Shown here piece after piece: positions 26,733 through 36,430 of a stretch of DNA of 64,000 nucleotides. Numbering within the stretch: position 1 is the stretch's first letter; every line of letters begins with the position of its first letter. Origin of the DNA: Chitinophagaceae bacterium (GTDB lineage Bacteria; Bacteroidota; Bacteroidia; Chitinophagales; UBA10324). The stretch lies in the NCBI GenBank assembly GCA_947474435.1, contig CANJII010000005.1, forward strand, positions 61,626-125,625, written 5' to 3'. The translations under genes were made by a program, and so were the position numbers. The notes under the pieces were generated by a model. The model ran no database searches and was not told the DNA's origin. It saw only the letters and a list, made by a program, of their open reading frames with translations.

Positions 26733-28106
26733 TCAATGCTTTACAAACTTACTTACACTCCACCCATCTTTACTTTGCACTCTAAGAAAGTAAATACCTG
26801 AGGATAACTCTGCAACAGAAATTTCAGTTGAAGTTTTTAGCGTGGAATAATTTTGTGTGAAAATTATTTCGCCTAACACATTAGTAACTTCCAGTGATTG
26901 AATATTTTTTGAAGATGTGATAGTGAGTTGGTCAGTTGCAGGATTCGGATATAAACTGAATTCACTTTCTTCTAATTCTTCTGCTATAGTATTAATAAGC
27001 CCATACTTAGCTATGTTTACTAAATGATACCCATTGTAGTCTCCAACAAATGCACCTCCACCATACAATTCTCCATTATAAACTGCTAATGTTATAAAGA
27101 AACCGCCTACATCAATATCAAGACCTAATCCCACGCTATGCCATGTAGAATTATCCCACCTTGCAACTGAAGGAGAATTAGTTGCTCCTCCACCGGCACT
27201 TACAAATAGCCCCCCAACATATAAACTACTATCCATTTTTGTAAAGCAATATACTTCAGGTAAGATACCATCTATACTACCTCCGACATCTGACCATAAT
27301 GTATCATTCCACTTGCAAATTCCATTTACTGAAACTCCTCCGGCATCATTTATTCTACCTCCAATATATAATTCATTTTTATAATCATCTATTGCATAAA
27401 CATACGCAGTTGATAACCCTGTGCCGTAATTCAAAACTCCTGTTCCTAAATTACTCCAACTTGTATCATTCCAGACTGCTATGCTGTTTACACTATCTAA
27501 TGTTCCTGCTTTATCAAATGTGCCGCCTACATACAGTTTATCGTTCCATACATGCATGGCTCTTACATCCGAACAACACGCCTGTGTCCATTGTACTCCT
27601 CCACCTACTGAACTCCAACTTACTCCGTTATAACAGGCAATTCGACTGGCGGATAAGCCATCAATATTGGTAAACTCACCTCCTGCATATAATTTGTCGT
27701 GATAAATGCAGAAGCAATATACTAACCCGTTCGCAATACAATCAGAAACCAATCCTGAATCGCTAATATGAAAAATTGATCCATTTGTTGTGCCTCCACA
27801 ACCATAAATAACTCCATTATATAATCCAAGAGAATGTATATGGGGTAATCCAACTGCCCCATTTGGATATGGCACATTTGAATCCCAGTTAATGCCATCC
27901 CAAAAAGCAATTCCTTCACATTCAAAAGTATCCACATTTTTAAAAACTCCACCGGCATATAACACCTCATTTATTGTATCTTTCAGTAAAGTTAAACAAG
28001 AGTGATTTACATTTGTTCCTAATCCACTACCTACATTTTGCCACGAGAATTGGGCACTACAATTCACAGAACTTAAAATGAATATAAATGCAGTTATTTT
28101 TTTCAT
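26733..28106 (-). CDS. Secreted propeller-like repeat protein, T9SS type A sorting domain
   Basis: 457 residues. A signal peptide ends near NCSAQF. Residues about 20-380 contain repeats with (L/Y)YxGGxF...IAxWN(D/G)xxW...VGxG, and the C-terminal 80 residues (FSLYPNPATDQLTITSS ... LSSGIYFLRVQSKDGW) are a type A sorting domain. The repeats and tail closely resemble those of the 632-residue protein at 7276-9174, which has extra modules. The protein is expected on the cell surface or in the medium; ligand unknown. Its 3' end faces the nos operon. Confidence 0.85.
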   Translation of the reverse strand: MKKITAFIFILSSVNCSAQFSWQNVGSGLGTNVNHSCLTLLKDTINEVLYAGGVFKNVDTFECEGIAFWDGINWDSNVPYPNGAVGLPHIHSLGLYNGVIYGCGGTTNGSIFHISDSGLVSDCIANGLVYCFCIYHDKLYAGGEFTNIDGLSASRIACYNGVSWSSVGGGVQWTQACCSDVRAMHVWNDKLYVGGTFDKAGTLDSVNSIAVWNDTSWSNLGTGVLNYGTGLSTAYVYAIDDYKNELYIGGRINDAGGVSVNGICKWNDTLWSDVGGSIDGILPEVYCFTKMDSSLYVGGLFVSAGGGATNSPSVARWDNSTWHSVGLGLDIDVGGFFITLAVYNGELYGGGAFVGDYNGYHLVNIAKYGLINTIAEELEESEFSLYPNPATDQLTITSSKNIQSLEVTNVLGEIIFTQNYSTLKTSTEISVAELSSGIYFLRVQSKDGWSVSKFVKH

Positions 28107-28150
28107 TTTAATGTTGAATTACAATTAAAGATTTAAGCAAACTATTTTCC

Positions 28151-28345
28151 GCCTCGGTTCGCGTCCACACAAACCGAAACTTTACGGTTACCATGCTTGT
28201 CCAATGTGTGTAAGAAAATTAAACTCATCGTTCCCGTAAATATAGAACTGTACCGACGAATATCTGTATTCTTCCTGTGCCTAAACCAAATTTCATTTTA
28301 AGTTGCTTGAATATTTCTGTTCGTGATGTAGCCACAAACCGAGGC
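28151..28345. repeat. Gap bounded by a 9-base inverted repeat
   Basis: GCCTCGGTT at 28151-28159 is the exact complement of 28337-28345, with about 180 bases between and no gene. It may be the ends of a small non-autonomous element or chance. The gap also holds the promoter of the T9SS gene at 26733-28106. Confidence 0.3.
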
Positions 28346-28370
28346 AGTAAAAGTTCTTTCTGAAAACAAC

Positions 28371-29603
28371 TTACCCAAATAATAATTTAAAATAAAACGA
28401 AGGCTTGCGAAGTTGACTTCGAATATCCAAATCGTTGAACATGCAAGAGATGGTTTCCTGCACTGTTTTATTTCGTGCAGCCTTATTCACCACAAAATTA
28501 AAAAGCCACCCGTGCTTCGATAAATTTTGCAGTCGTTTGCTTAAACTTAATTCGTTCCATAGTTTATGATAAACAAGCTCGTCATATTCTTTCAATTGTG
28601 TTTTTGAAAAATCATTCACTCCAATTGCTTTTACTGCAATATCAGCAGCAACCATTCCGCTCAGCATGGCATTGCCGATTCCTTCGCCGGTAAACGGGTC
28701 AATCAGCGATGCGGCATCACCAACCAATAAATAACCATTGCCTGAGATGGGGCGCTTTTTTGAACCAAGCGGTAAACCATAACCTTTTACATCATCAACC
28801 AACACCGCATTTTTAAATCGCTCTTTCAGCGTCGGATATTTTTCCAGTATCTGAGGTAATAATTTTTTCAGATTCGCTTTTCGTTTACTCACAATATCGC
28901 TCCGCATTCCGATTCCAACATTCGCCTGTCCGTTTGGTAATGGAAAAATCCAGAAATAACCCGGTAGCAATTCATCTAAAAAATGAAGCTCAATAAAATT
29001 GTCTTCATCCATTCCACTCACATTTTTATAATAAGCGCGGATACCTGCACAATAATGTTCGTGTTCTACTTCAATTTCTCCAAACTCACGCGCAAATGCA
29101 CTGTGGGCACCATCGGCTGCAATTAAAAGTTTAGTACTGAACAATATTTCATTTTCATTCAATCCAACCAGCCATTCATTATTTATTTTTTTAAAATATT
29201 TAAATTGGGTGTTTTCAATCAGTTGAATAAGTGGCTGCTGCTTTACCTGTTCAATTAAAAAATGATCGAAATCCATTCGCTTCGAAATAAAACTCGGGGC
29301 ATTGCCCACGGCAGGATAATCTTTTTTAAACGGGATACGGATGTTTTTGAGATTGGGGGCAAAAAATTTAACACCATACGAACCAACCTGAATGGAGGAT
29401 GAAGAAAGTTGATTAACCAGTTCAGGATTTAATTTATTCAATATGCTCACCACTTTACCGCTCAGCGCATCACCACAAATTTTATCGCGCGGAAATTTTG
29501 CTTTATCAATCAGCACTGAACGAACTCCTTTTGAAGCAAGAAATAAAGCGGTTGTTGCTCCACCCGGTCCGGCACCTAAAATACACACATCAGTTTTCTG
29601 CAT
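28371..29603 (-). CDS. FAD-dependent oxidoreductase, geranylgeranyl reductase family
   Basis: 410 residues. The dinucleotide-binding motif CILGAGPGGATTALF (residues 7-21) and the second FAD motif LVGDAASLIDPFTGEGIGNAML near residue 280 are those of the geranylgeranyl reductase/halogenase-like group. KICGDALSGK near residue 42 is characteristic of the reductase branch. Members saturate isoprenoid double bonds, for example of quinone side chains or lipids; the substrate here is not evident. Single-gene unit, divergent from the envelope operon that follows. Confidence 0.85.
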   Translation of the reverse strand: MQKTDVCILGAGPGGATTALFLASKGVRSVLIDKAKFPRDKICGDALSGKVVSILNKLNPELVNQLSSSSIQVGSYGVKFFAPNLKNIRIPFKKDYPAVGNAPSFISKRMDFDHFLIEQVKQQPLIQLIENTQFKYFKKINNEWLVGLNENEILFSTKLLIAADGAHSAFAREFGEIEVEHEHYCAGIRAYYKNVSGMDEDNFIELHFLDELLPGYFWIFPLPNGQANVGIGMRSDIVSKRKANLKKLLPQILEKYPTLKERFKNAVLVDDVKGYGLPLGSKKRPISGNGYLLVGDAASLIDPFTGEGIGNAMLSGMVAADIAVKAIGVNDFSKTQLKEYDELVYHKLWNELSLSKRLQNLSKHGWLFNFVVNKAARNKTVQETISCMFNDLDIRSQLRKPSFYFKLLFG

Positions 29604-29735
29604 CGGTCAAAGAAAAGAATTAAGATTTTAATACTTAGCGTTTCTTCGCAGTTTATATATAATTTCAGATTGCGTTATGTAAATGAGTCTATAAAAATAA
29701 TTGTTGAATGGTTTTCATTTTCTTTGCGGTTACTC

Positions 29736-30437
29736 ATGCGAATTTGTTTTCTTTTTTGTTTACAGTTTGTTATTTCATTCACAGGCTATTGTCAAAGCGA
29801 GATAAGCCGGCAGGATTCCGGGAAGTGCTATGCATTGTGTGGTGCCCCGTTAGTATATAGAATCGAAATTATTCAAGTGGTTAATAATCCAAAACATAAA
29901 AAAACACTTTTACTTCCAGCTTCATATTTACAAACAATGGATACAGTTCAATTGTCGTCAGGTGATTCGGTTTGGCAAATTCTGCCGGGAATTTATGATG
30001 TAACAGAAGAAAAAATTTTAACCGGAAATGGTAAATCAAAAACGATTTCGAAGTACATTGTTTTACAGGAACCAACCAAAAAATATACACGGGCTGATAA
30101 AAAAATTAAGCAACTGACAATTTATGAGGTAGCTGATTTACCATCGAAAAAAAGGATGGAGTTTCCGGCAACTTATTCCAGCGTGAGTTTAAAAAAATTA
30201 GTGAATGCAGAAACCAGTGAACTGGAAATTGAAGTGCTTTGTCCTGAGAAATTAACTGAAGTAATGATTGACAGGATTCAAAATAAATTAAGAATGCTTG
30301 GATTTGCTGCCGATAATTTTTCAAATGAATTGGGAGAAACAACTGAAGATTCGTTGAAAAAATTTCAACAACAAAATCAATTGCCCATTGGTGGATTGAA
30401 TATTCCAACTTTGCAATTATTGGGTGTTGGCTTTTAA
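29736..30437 (+). CDS. Secreted protein with C-terminal peptidoglycan-binding-like domain
   Basis: 233 residues from the ATG at 29736, which gives a good signal peptide (MRICFLFCLQFVISFTGYCQ); the longer reading from a TTG at 29670 would bury it. The C-terminal 60 residues (RIQNKLRMLGF ... TEDSLKKFQQQNQLPIGGLN) match the peptidoglycan-binding PG_binding_1 fold. The central part has no recognisable domain. It is first of three consecutive envelope genes (this, a lipoprotein, a probable outer-membrane barrel) and may help link an envelope complex to the cell wall. Confidence 0.7.
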   Translation: MRICFLFCLQFVISFTGYCQSEISRQDSGKCYALCGAPLVYRIEIIQVVNNPKHKKTLLLPASYLQTMDTVQLSSGDSVWQILPGIYDVTEEKILTGNGKSKTISKYIVLQEPTKKYTRADKKIKQLTIYEVADLPSKKRMEFPATYSSVSLKKLVNAETSELEIEVLCPEKLTEVMIDRIQNKLRMLGFAADNFSNELGETTEDSLKKFQQQNQLPIGGLNIPTLQLLGVGF

Positions 30438-30516
30438 GTTGGTAATAAAAAACAAGAATGATTTACCGCAACAATCATTTTATTCTAAATTCACCACCGA
30501 ACAGTTTCATGCATTA

Positions 30517-32619
30517 ATGAGGAAAGGTTTAAAATTCACTTGTCTATTTTCATTGGTTTGTTTATTCATAGTTTTTTTTTCATGTAAAAAAAGCATTGAA
30601 GTAAATCCATCATGGGAAACCACCATGTTGGTTCCGATTCTGAAATCAAATCTGAATCTTGGAAATATTGTAGGAGATTCCATTCTTCAATCTAATGCGG
30701 ATAGCAGTTTGCAATTGATTTATGAAAGTACATTGTACAGTTTAAAACCCGGCGATGGTGCTTTTCAAATTCCTGATACCATTGTAAAGGGAACATATAA
30801 TCTTACCAATCTCGCTTTGGCTAATCAGGCTATTGTTTATAATCTTTCACTTGGTCAGGCAGCCCAGCAAATGGGACCGCAGGGCGATTTTATTATTTCA
30901 GCGAACGGTACCATGGCAGCCATACCATCAATCAACAATCAGTCAACCGGCAACAATGATGTGAACGCAACACAGTTTTTTCAAACAGCAACTTTGCAAC
31001 ATGGATTTTTAGAAATTACTATTTACAATGGATTTCCTATTGATATCAGCAATATTCAATTTCAAATAAAAAATAAAATCAGCGGAACAATTGTAGCCGA
31101 TACTTTTTTTACAAATATTATTTCGGGCACCACCTCCACAAAAACGGTAGATCTCAGTGGGAAAACTGTTGAAGGAACTTTGGTTTTTAAAATCATTGAT
31201 TTGGACAGTCCGGGTAGCGCTGTTCCTGTTTTGATTGATACAACTGATGCATTGCAAATGACCATGCAGGTAACAGAAATGATTGTTACATCGGCAACGG
31301 CAGTATTTCCTTCGCAGGATATTATTAATCAGGATCAGGAAACAATTTATAATTTAAGTGGTGGTGCTAAATTGAAATTCATTGATGTTCATAGTGGAAA
31401 ATTGCAGATGACAGTGCATAGTGCAATCAAGCAACTGGTGCATTTTAATTATGGTTTTCCAGGGGCAACTGATCAGTTTGGCAGTACAATAAATTTATCC
31501 ACCGACTTACCACCTGCCCCGCAAAACGGTTTAAGTTCGCTCACCAGAGAATATGATCTGGCAGGTTATCGGTTAGACCTCACAGGGCTCAATCATATTT
31601 CTTACAACGCGTTTGTTAATCACATTGCCGCATCAATTGATTCAACAGGGCAAGTGCAAACGCTTTCGTTTGCCGATAGTATTTATATTGATTATGGTTT
31701 GGTGGATGTGGTGCCCGAATACATTGAAGGATTTTTAGGTCAGCAGATTTTAACCCTTGGACCTGAAGAAGTGAATTTTGATTTGTTTAAAAATATTCAG
31801 AGCGGAAGTATTTCACTAAAAGATGTGAATGTTGGAATTGATATTGAAAATGGAGTAGGAGTGAATGCGCGATTGAATTTATATGAACTGACCGCTGTAA
31901 ATTCAAAAAAGAATCAATCAGTTTCATTAACAAATGCGCTTATTAATTCTCCGCAGAATTTGGCAAGAGCAACTGACCCACCGCTTACCCCATCGTTACT
32001 CAGTTTCTTATTGAATGACGGTAACAGCAACATTAAAAATTTAGTAGAGGTGCTGCCAGATAAAATGAAATATAAAATTGATTTGTTTATTAATCCGGAT
32101 GGCAACATAAGTAACTATACTGATTTTGCTTACTACAATAGTCCGCTAAATGTAAATCTGAATGTTAGCATGCCGCTTTCCTTTCAGGCGGTTGGCTTGG
32201 TTTTTCAAGACACAGTTGATTTTGATTTGTCAAATGCAAGTGCCAAAGGATTGGATGCAATAAAAGATGGAGTATTCACAGTTTTTGCCGATAATGGATT
32301 TCCATTGCAGGCCAATTTGCAATTGTATTTGTATGATGAGTGGGGAGGGTTTTTAGATAGTTTAATTGTTGCACCACATACAATTTCTGCAGCACCCCTT
32401 AATAGTAACTGTAAAGTTTCTGAAGTGCTTCGTTCCACCTTACAAGTGCAAGCCGATGCGAATAAAATGGACAGGATACGAACTGCAAAAAAGGCAATTG
32501 TTCGCGCAGTCTTTGATACAAAATCATCTGTTCCATGCGGAATTTATACTAAGATTTACAACAGTTATAATCTCTCAGTTAAACTCACCGGTAGGTTCAC
32601 TTACATTGTTGGACAATAA
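30517..32619 (+). CDS. Large lipoprotein of unknown function
   Basis: 700 residues from the ATG at 30517, chosen because it gives a lipoprotein signal peptide with lipobox FFSC (Cys 23); the frame is open further upstream but overlaps the preceding gene. The mature protein begins KKSIEVNPSWETTMLVPILKSNLNLGNIV and is rich in beta-strand-like segments and Asn/Ser, with no recognised catalytic domain. Similar large lipoproteins are encoded next to outer-membrane barrel genes in Bacteroidota. It ends 8 bases before the next gene, so the two are probably co-expressed and may interact. Confidence 0.7.
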   Translation: MRKGLKFTCLFSLVCLFIVFFSCKKSIEVNPSWETTMLVPILKSNLNLGNIVGDSILQSNADSSLQLIYESTLYSLKPGDGAFQIPDTIVKGTYNLTNLALANQAIVYNLSLGQAAQQMGPQGDFIISANGTMAAIPSINNQSTGNNDVNATQFFQTATLQHGFLEITIYNGFPIDISNIQFQIKNKISGTIVADTFFTNIISGTTSTKTVDLSGKTVEGTLVFKIIDLDSPGSAVPVLIDTTDALQMTMQVTEMIVTSATAVFPSQDIINQDQETIYNLSGGAKLKFIDVHSGKLQMTVHSAIKQLVHFNYGFPGATDQFGSTINLSTDLPPAPQNGLSSLTREYDLAGYRLDLTGLNHISYNAFVNHIAASIDSTGQVQTLSFADSIYIDYGLVDVVPEYIEGFLGQQILTLGPEEVNFDLFKNIQSGSISLKDVNVGIDIENGVGVNARLNLYELTAVNSKKNQSVSLTNALINSPQNLARATDPPLTPSLLSFLLNDGNSNIKNLVEVLPDKMKYKIDLFINPDGNISNYTDFAYYNSPLNVNLNVSMPLSFQAVGLVFQDTVDFDLSNASAKGLDAIKDGVFTVFADNGFPLQANLQLYLYDEWGGFLDSLIVAPHTISAAPLNSNCKVSEVLRSTLQVQADANKMDRIRTAKKAIVRAVFDTKSSVPCGIYTKIYNSYNLSVKLTGRFTYIVGQ

Positions 32620-32627
32620 ACTTTAAA

Positions 32628-33950
32628 ATGAAATTTATTTTATATCCAATTCTCACTGCATTTATATTTTTTAACTTTTCATTTTATTCATGCAAAGCTC
32701 AGTCGGATTTTACAAAAGCAGAAACTCAAAATTTGCATTTAAAAAGCTCAGTTGATGGTTTATTTTGGAGCGGAATTACAAATCATTTTTCTCTTACCAA
32801 TGATTCAAGCCACTTACTGATTTTTACAAATGGGAATGCTTATTTAAATTGTAATACACTTCCGTTTTCTTTTACAAAAAATTTGGTGCGAAGCAGGTTT
32901 TTAGATAATACCATAAAAGAAAATGCTGCTTCAAAAATTAAAAATCGGAATGGTGCTTCATTTGGTTATAAATATGGAGCAGGATTTTGTACAAAAAAAA
33001 ATAAGAATTCTATTGGATTGGAAGTAAGTGATGAATCAATTTCAGTTGTAAATTATCGCAAAGATTTATTTAAACTCATTTTTTTTGGCAATGCAGAATT
33101 TGAAAATGATACTGCTTATTTAAGTGGAATTAATTTTGCCAATCAGGATTTTCACCGAGCGCGATTTATTTTTTCTACCCAATCAGGAACAGGCGATTCA
33201 AGTTGGCAAATCAATGCATCACTCAGTTTTCTTCAGGGTTATCATGTTAATTTACTAAATACAGGTCTTACAACATTATTTACTGCACCAATGGGAGAAT
33301 ATTTGTTGTTGCAGTCTCAATTGATCTACAAAACAAATGATACTTCGAAAAGCGGAACTTTTGCTTTTAACGGAAATGGAATTTCTGTTGATGTTTGTAT
33401 TGCCTTCCCAGCTGGTAAATCAAGATTAATGTTTACCATAAATGATGCAGGATTTATAAACTGGAATAAAAAATCTCTTTACTATGGAATGGATACCACA
33501 ATAAAATTTGAAGGCGTTGAATTGGAAAATATTTTGAGTAATTCAGGTCATGAACTGGGCAACATTAATACTGATACCATATTAAATTACCTTGGAGTTT
33601 ATAAAGGCAACGATAATTTCAACCTTAATTTACCATTGCGATTTTCATTAACCTGGAATAAAATGATTTCAAAAAACAAAATCGGTTTGAACGCAGGTTT
33701 TAGTTTATTACCACAATACGAAACGGTTCCTTTGTTTTTTGCGTCAGCAACATTCTTCCAAAAAAATTTATATCCTACTCTTTCTGTTTCATATGGCGGC
33801 TTGCAGGCATTCAATATGGGAATTAATTTAGAAGGAAACTTTGGCAGCCATTTTAATTTCCAATTGGGTACCGGACAATTTCTTTCTTTAGTTTTTCAAA
33901 AAAAATTAACGGGCTTTAATTTGTTTTCGCAATTATCCTATTCGTTTTGA
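32628..33950 (+). CDS. Probable outer membrane beta-barrel protein (DUF5723-like)
   Basis: 440 residues with a signal peptide (cleavage after YSCKAQ) and repeated amphipathic strands ending in an aromatic residue (LFSQLSYSF). The early segment FWSGITNHFSLTNDSSHLLIFTNGNAY and the body resemble DUF5723-type outer-membrane proteins, but I am only moderately sure of that family. It directly follows the large lipoprotein gene, its likely partner. About 340 bases without a gene follow. Confidence 0.6.
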   Translation: MKFILYPILTAFIFFNFSFYSCKAQSDFTKAETQNLHLKSSVDGLFWSGITNHFSLTNDSSHLLIFTNGNAYLNCNTLPFSFTKNLVRSRFLDNTIKENAASKIKNRNGASFGYKYGAGFCTKKNKNSIGLEVSDESISVVNYRKDLFKLIFFGNAEFENDTAYLSGINFANQDFHRARFIFSTQSGTGDSSWQINASLSFLQGYHVNLLNTGLTTLFTAPMGEYLLLQSQLIYKTNDTSKSGTFAFNGNGISVDVCIAFPAGKSRLMFTINDAGFINWNKKSLYYGMDTTIKFEGVELENILSNSGHELGNINTDTILNYLGVYKGNDNFNLNLPLRFSLTWNKMISKNKIGLNAGFSLLPQYETVPLFFASATFFQKNLYPTLSVSYGGLQAFNMGINLEGNFGSHFNFQLGTGQFLSLVFQKKLTGFNLFSQLSYSF

Positions 33951-34292
33951 AAAAATTTTATTGGCAAAAAATATTTTCCTTATCAAGATTCAGTTTCATG
34001 ACGAAAGGAAGTAAAAGTCTCTGCTGTTTTCGAATTGCCTATGATGGTATATAAGCATCAAGAGCGAATAAATATTTTACAAATTAGAGTTTCTTCTGAA
34101 AATAATTTTGTGGAAAATTTAGCGACTGCTCCGCTCTCTTTGAGAGAAAGGTTGGGTCATAGATTCCTGACCTCAGTTGGATGGTGAGGTTTTATAGAAA
34201 AATGATTTTCCGAAGAAGTCTGTTGAAAATTAAAACAAAAGGGGCTGATTGCATATTGCAATCAGCCCCTTTCAATAAATTACTTTAGTAGA
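33951..34292. other. 342-base gap between convergent genes
   Basis: No coding sequence is supported. Near the middle a weak hairpin (ACCTCA at 34170-34175 with its complement at 34185-34190, then several T) could end the envelope operon on the plus strand. At the right end there is a strong hairpin for the minus-strand T9SS gene. Confidence 0.55.
34238..34272 (-). terminator. Strong terminator of T9SS gene at 34293-36269
   Basis: A perfect 16-bp stem (arm AAAGGGGCTGATTGCA) with a 3-base loop. On the minus strand it is followed by TTTTGTTTTA. It can also work in the plus direction. Confidence 0.88.
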
Positions 34293-36269
34293 TTATTCTA
34301 CAATCATTTTGTTAGTGATTTTTTCACCATTTATTTCTACAGTATAGAAATAAATTCCTTTTGCAAATTTTTTGCATGGAATTGTAATTGTATTTAAACC
34401 AGTGTTGTATTGTTTTGTTGGAACTGAATAAATAACCTGACCAAGAATATTGGCAATTTCAACTTTTGCCATTGAAGGTGTAGGTAGAGTTAAATAAAAA
34501 GTAGTAATATCTGATGCAGGGTTAGGCATATTTTGAGATACTTTAATATTCTTATTCAATACTGATGAATTTACGCCATCACTACCAAAATCAGTTGCCT
34601 CAAAATTCACACCTTTTAAAAAGTAATGCAAAACTTCATGTTCTCCATTATTGCTACCGTCTGCAGATGTAGTGGTAGTAACAGGAATGTTAAATCCGCC
34701 AGTACCATCTGAAAATGATTTATCTCCAACATAAATCCAATGGTTATCGGCAGCATAAGGAGTTCCGGCAGTAAAGTTTTTAACATAAGTTGGTACACCT
34801 GTAACCATGTCTAAACCACGACCTACAACATCAGGGTAGTAGTTATTAATATCAACATTAAAATCAGTTTCCTGCCAGATATAAAAAATCTTTTCTCTTG
34901 ATTGATCCATTGACATTTGCATCCGCGCATCTTCGCCAATACCACCGGTTGATGATGTCCAGTTGGAACCCGAAGCATAAACAGGCATTACCTGAATTGA
35001 ATCAATTAAAAACGCATTCCAACCATTTGGTTGGGTTGCATCCATATAAAAATCAAACATGTCACTTCGAACAGTACCATTGTTTAAAGAATCGCTCCAT
35101 ATATATCCTAAAGAATCAGCATCGTTTGATGAAGAACTAAGAACCTGACATACAATATGTAGATTGTTTTGATAATCCACAGCTGCATCAATTCCGTTTT
35201 GAGTAATAAAATATGGTCTTTTAGTTACTCCATCATTAGTTGCGGTTAAAAAAGGTTGAACAGCAGTAATTCCTGAAAAGTCAAAGCCAGGTTGTTTTAC
35301 CCAAACACTACCACCATCTGTCGTTTTCCATATAATTGGCATCGGAGCTAAAAAGTCATCTGCTGAATCGCGACCAATCTGTACAATGTAACCAATCATT
35401 CCATCATTATTGAAAGCAATGTTTCCAAAGGTTGACCACCACTGACTGTTATCGATTGGATCGCGCGCTAATGGAACAGAAATATGTTGACGATTCCAAT
35501 CAAAATTATTGTTTAATGAATTAAAAGACCCAGTATTTAACACCATACCATTAAATGGAATAATCGTAGCGGTTGAATTGAAATCATAATCGGCACCCAT
35601 TACAAAAGCTTTAGCTTGCGGAGTAACAGTAAATGAATATCTAGGCATGTGCTGATAATAAACTCCTGTTTGACCATTGATCTCAAATTGTAAATCATTA
35701 TTAGTACCGTTTAATTGTGAACTACCAAAATAACTGGCAATCCACGAAGAATTATCTGTGATAGGACCAGCGATAACTGCAAATGCATTGTCAACATTAG
35801 TGTTACCTGCAGGGTTATAAATTCCACCTGAAGGATAACGAGTGTAATGTGTAGTGTCGTTTTGAATAATTAATGAAGTATCCCAGGTACTTCCACCATC
35901 TGTTGAAAAAGATGTTTGAATAAGTCCACTGATACCGGGATATGAAAAACACTGACGGTGTGTGAATGAAATTAGATTAAGATCATAATCACCTGTTAAA
36001 CATTGTGATTCAGAAACCAATGCTGTATAAAGATTCCAGGAAGTTGCAAATTTTATTTTTGTAACACTTGCACGGGTTTGATTTTCGTGCGGTATTGATT
36101 GGTTGTTTGGAAGCGATAAATTGATTCCAGATGCATTTCCATCAAGTTGCTTATTTAAATTTAATTTTGGAGCAAGCTTTTGTGGCGAAATTTGAGCTGT
36201 AAAACTGTTTTGCGCAAAACTATTGAACATTAACAGTGTTGTACAAATTAAAAGAAAAGGTTTTTTCAT
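34293..36269 (-). CDS. Secreted protein with sialidase-like repeats, T9SS type A sorting domain
   Basis: 658 residues. The signal peptide ends at FNSFAQ. The body contains Asp-box-like motifs such as SFSTDGGSTWDTS near residue 125 and WKTTDGGSVWVKQ near 320, suggesting a BNR/sialidase-type beta-propeller, though no catalytic set is visible. The C-terminal 80 residues (NMPNPASDITTFYLTLPTPS ... FAKGIYFYTVEINGEKITNKMIVE) are a type A sorting domain. Single-gene unit with its own terminator; surface location follows from the sorting signal. Confidence 0.8.
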   Translation of the reverse strand: MKKPFLLICTTLLMFNSFAQNSFTAQISPQKLAPKLNLNKQLDGNASGINLSLPNNQSIPHENQTRASVTKIKFATSWNLYTALVSESQCLTGDYDLNLISFTHRQCFSYPGISGLIQTSFSTDGGSTWDTSLIIQNDTTHYTRYPSGGIYNPAGNTNVDNAFAVIAGPITDNSSWIASYFGSSQLNGTNNDLQFEINGQTGVYYQHMPRYSFTVTPQAKAFVMGADYDFNSTATIIPFNGMVLNTGSFNSLNNNFDWNRQHISVPLARDPIDNSQWWSTFGNIAFNNDGMIGYIVQIGRDSADDFLAPMPIIWKTTDGGSVWVKQPGFDFSGITAVQPFLTATNDGVTKRPYFITQNGIDAAVDYQNNLHIVCQVLSSSSNDADSLGYIWSDSLNNGTVRSDMFDFYMDATQPNGWNAFLIDSIQVMPVYASGSNWTSSTGGIGEDARMQMSMDQSREKIFYIWQETDFNVDINNYYPDVVGRGLDMVTGVPTYVKNFTAGTPYAADNHWIYVGDKSFSDGTGGFNIPVTTTTSADGSNNGEHEVLHYFLKGVNFEATDFGSDGVNSSVLNKNIKVSQNMPNPASDITTFYLTLPTPSMAKVEIANILGQVIYSVPTKQYNTGLNTITIPCKKFAKGIYFYTVEINGEKITNKMIVE

Positions 36270-36430
36270 TTTGGTTTTGATTTTGTTTTGGAGGGCTAAA
36301 TGTAGTATAATTTGTTACTTGAAAAATAATATAAAGTCAAAATTCTGTCAGCTTTATAAATAGCAGGGTTTTAACAAATTTATTTCAATAATATATTGAA
36401 GAAATCATTAGCATACTTTTACCACTTTAA

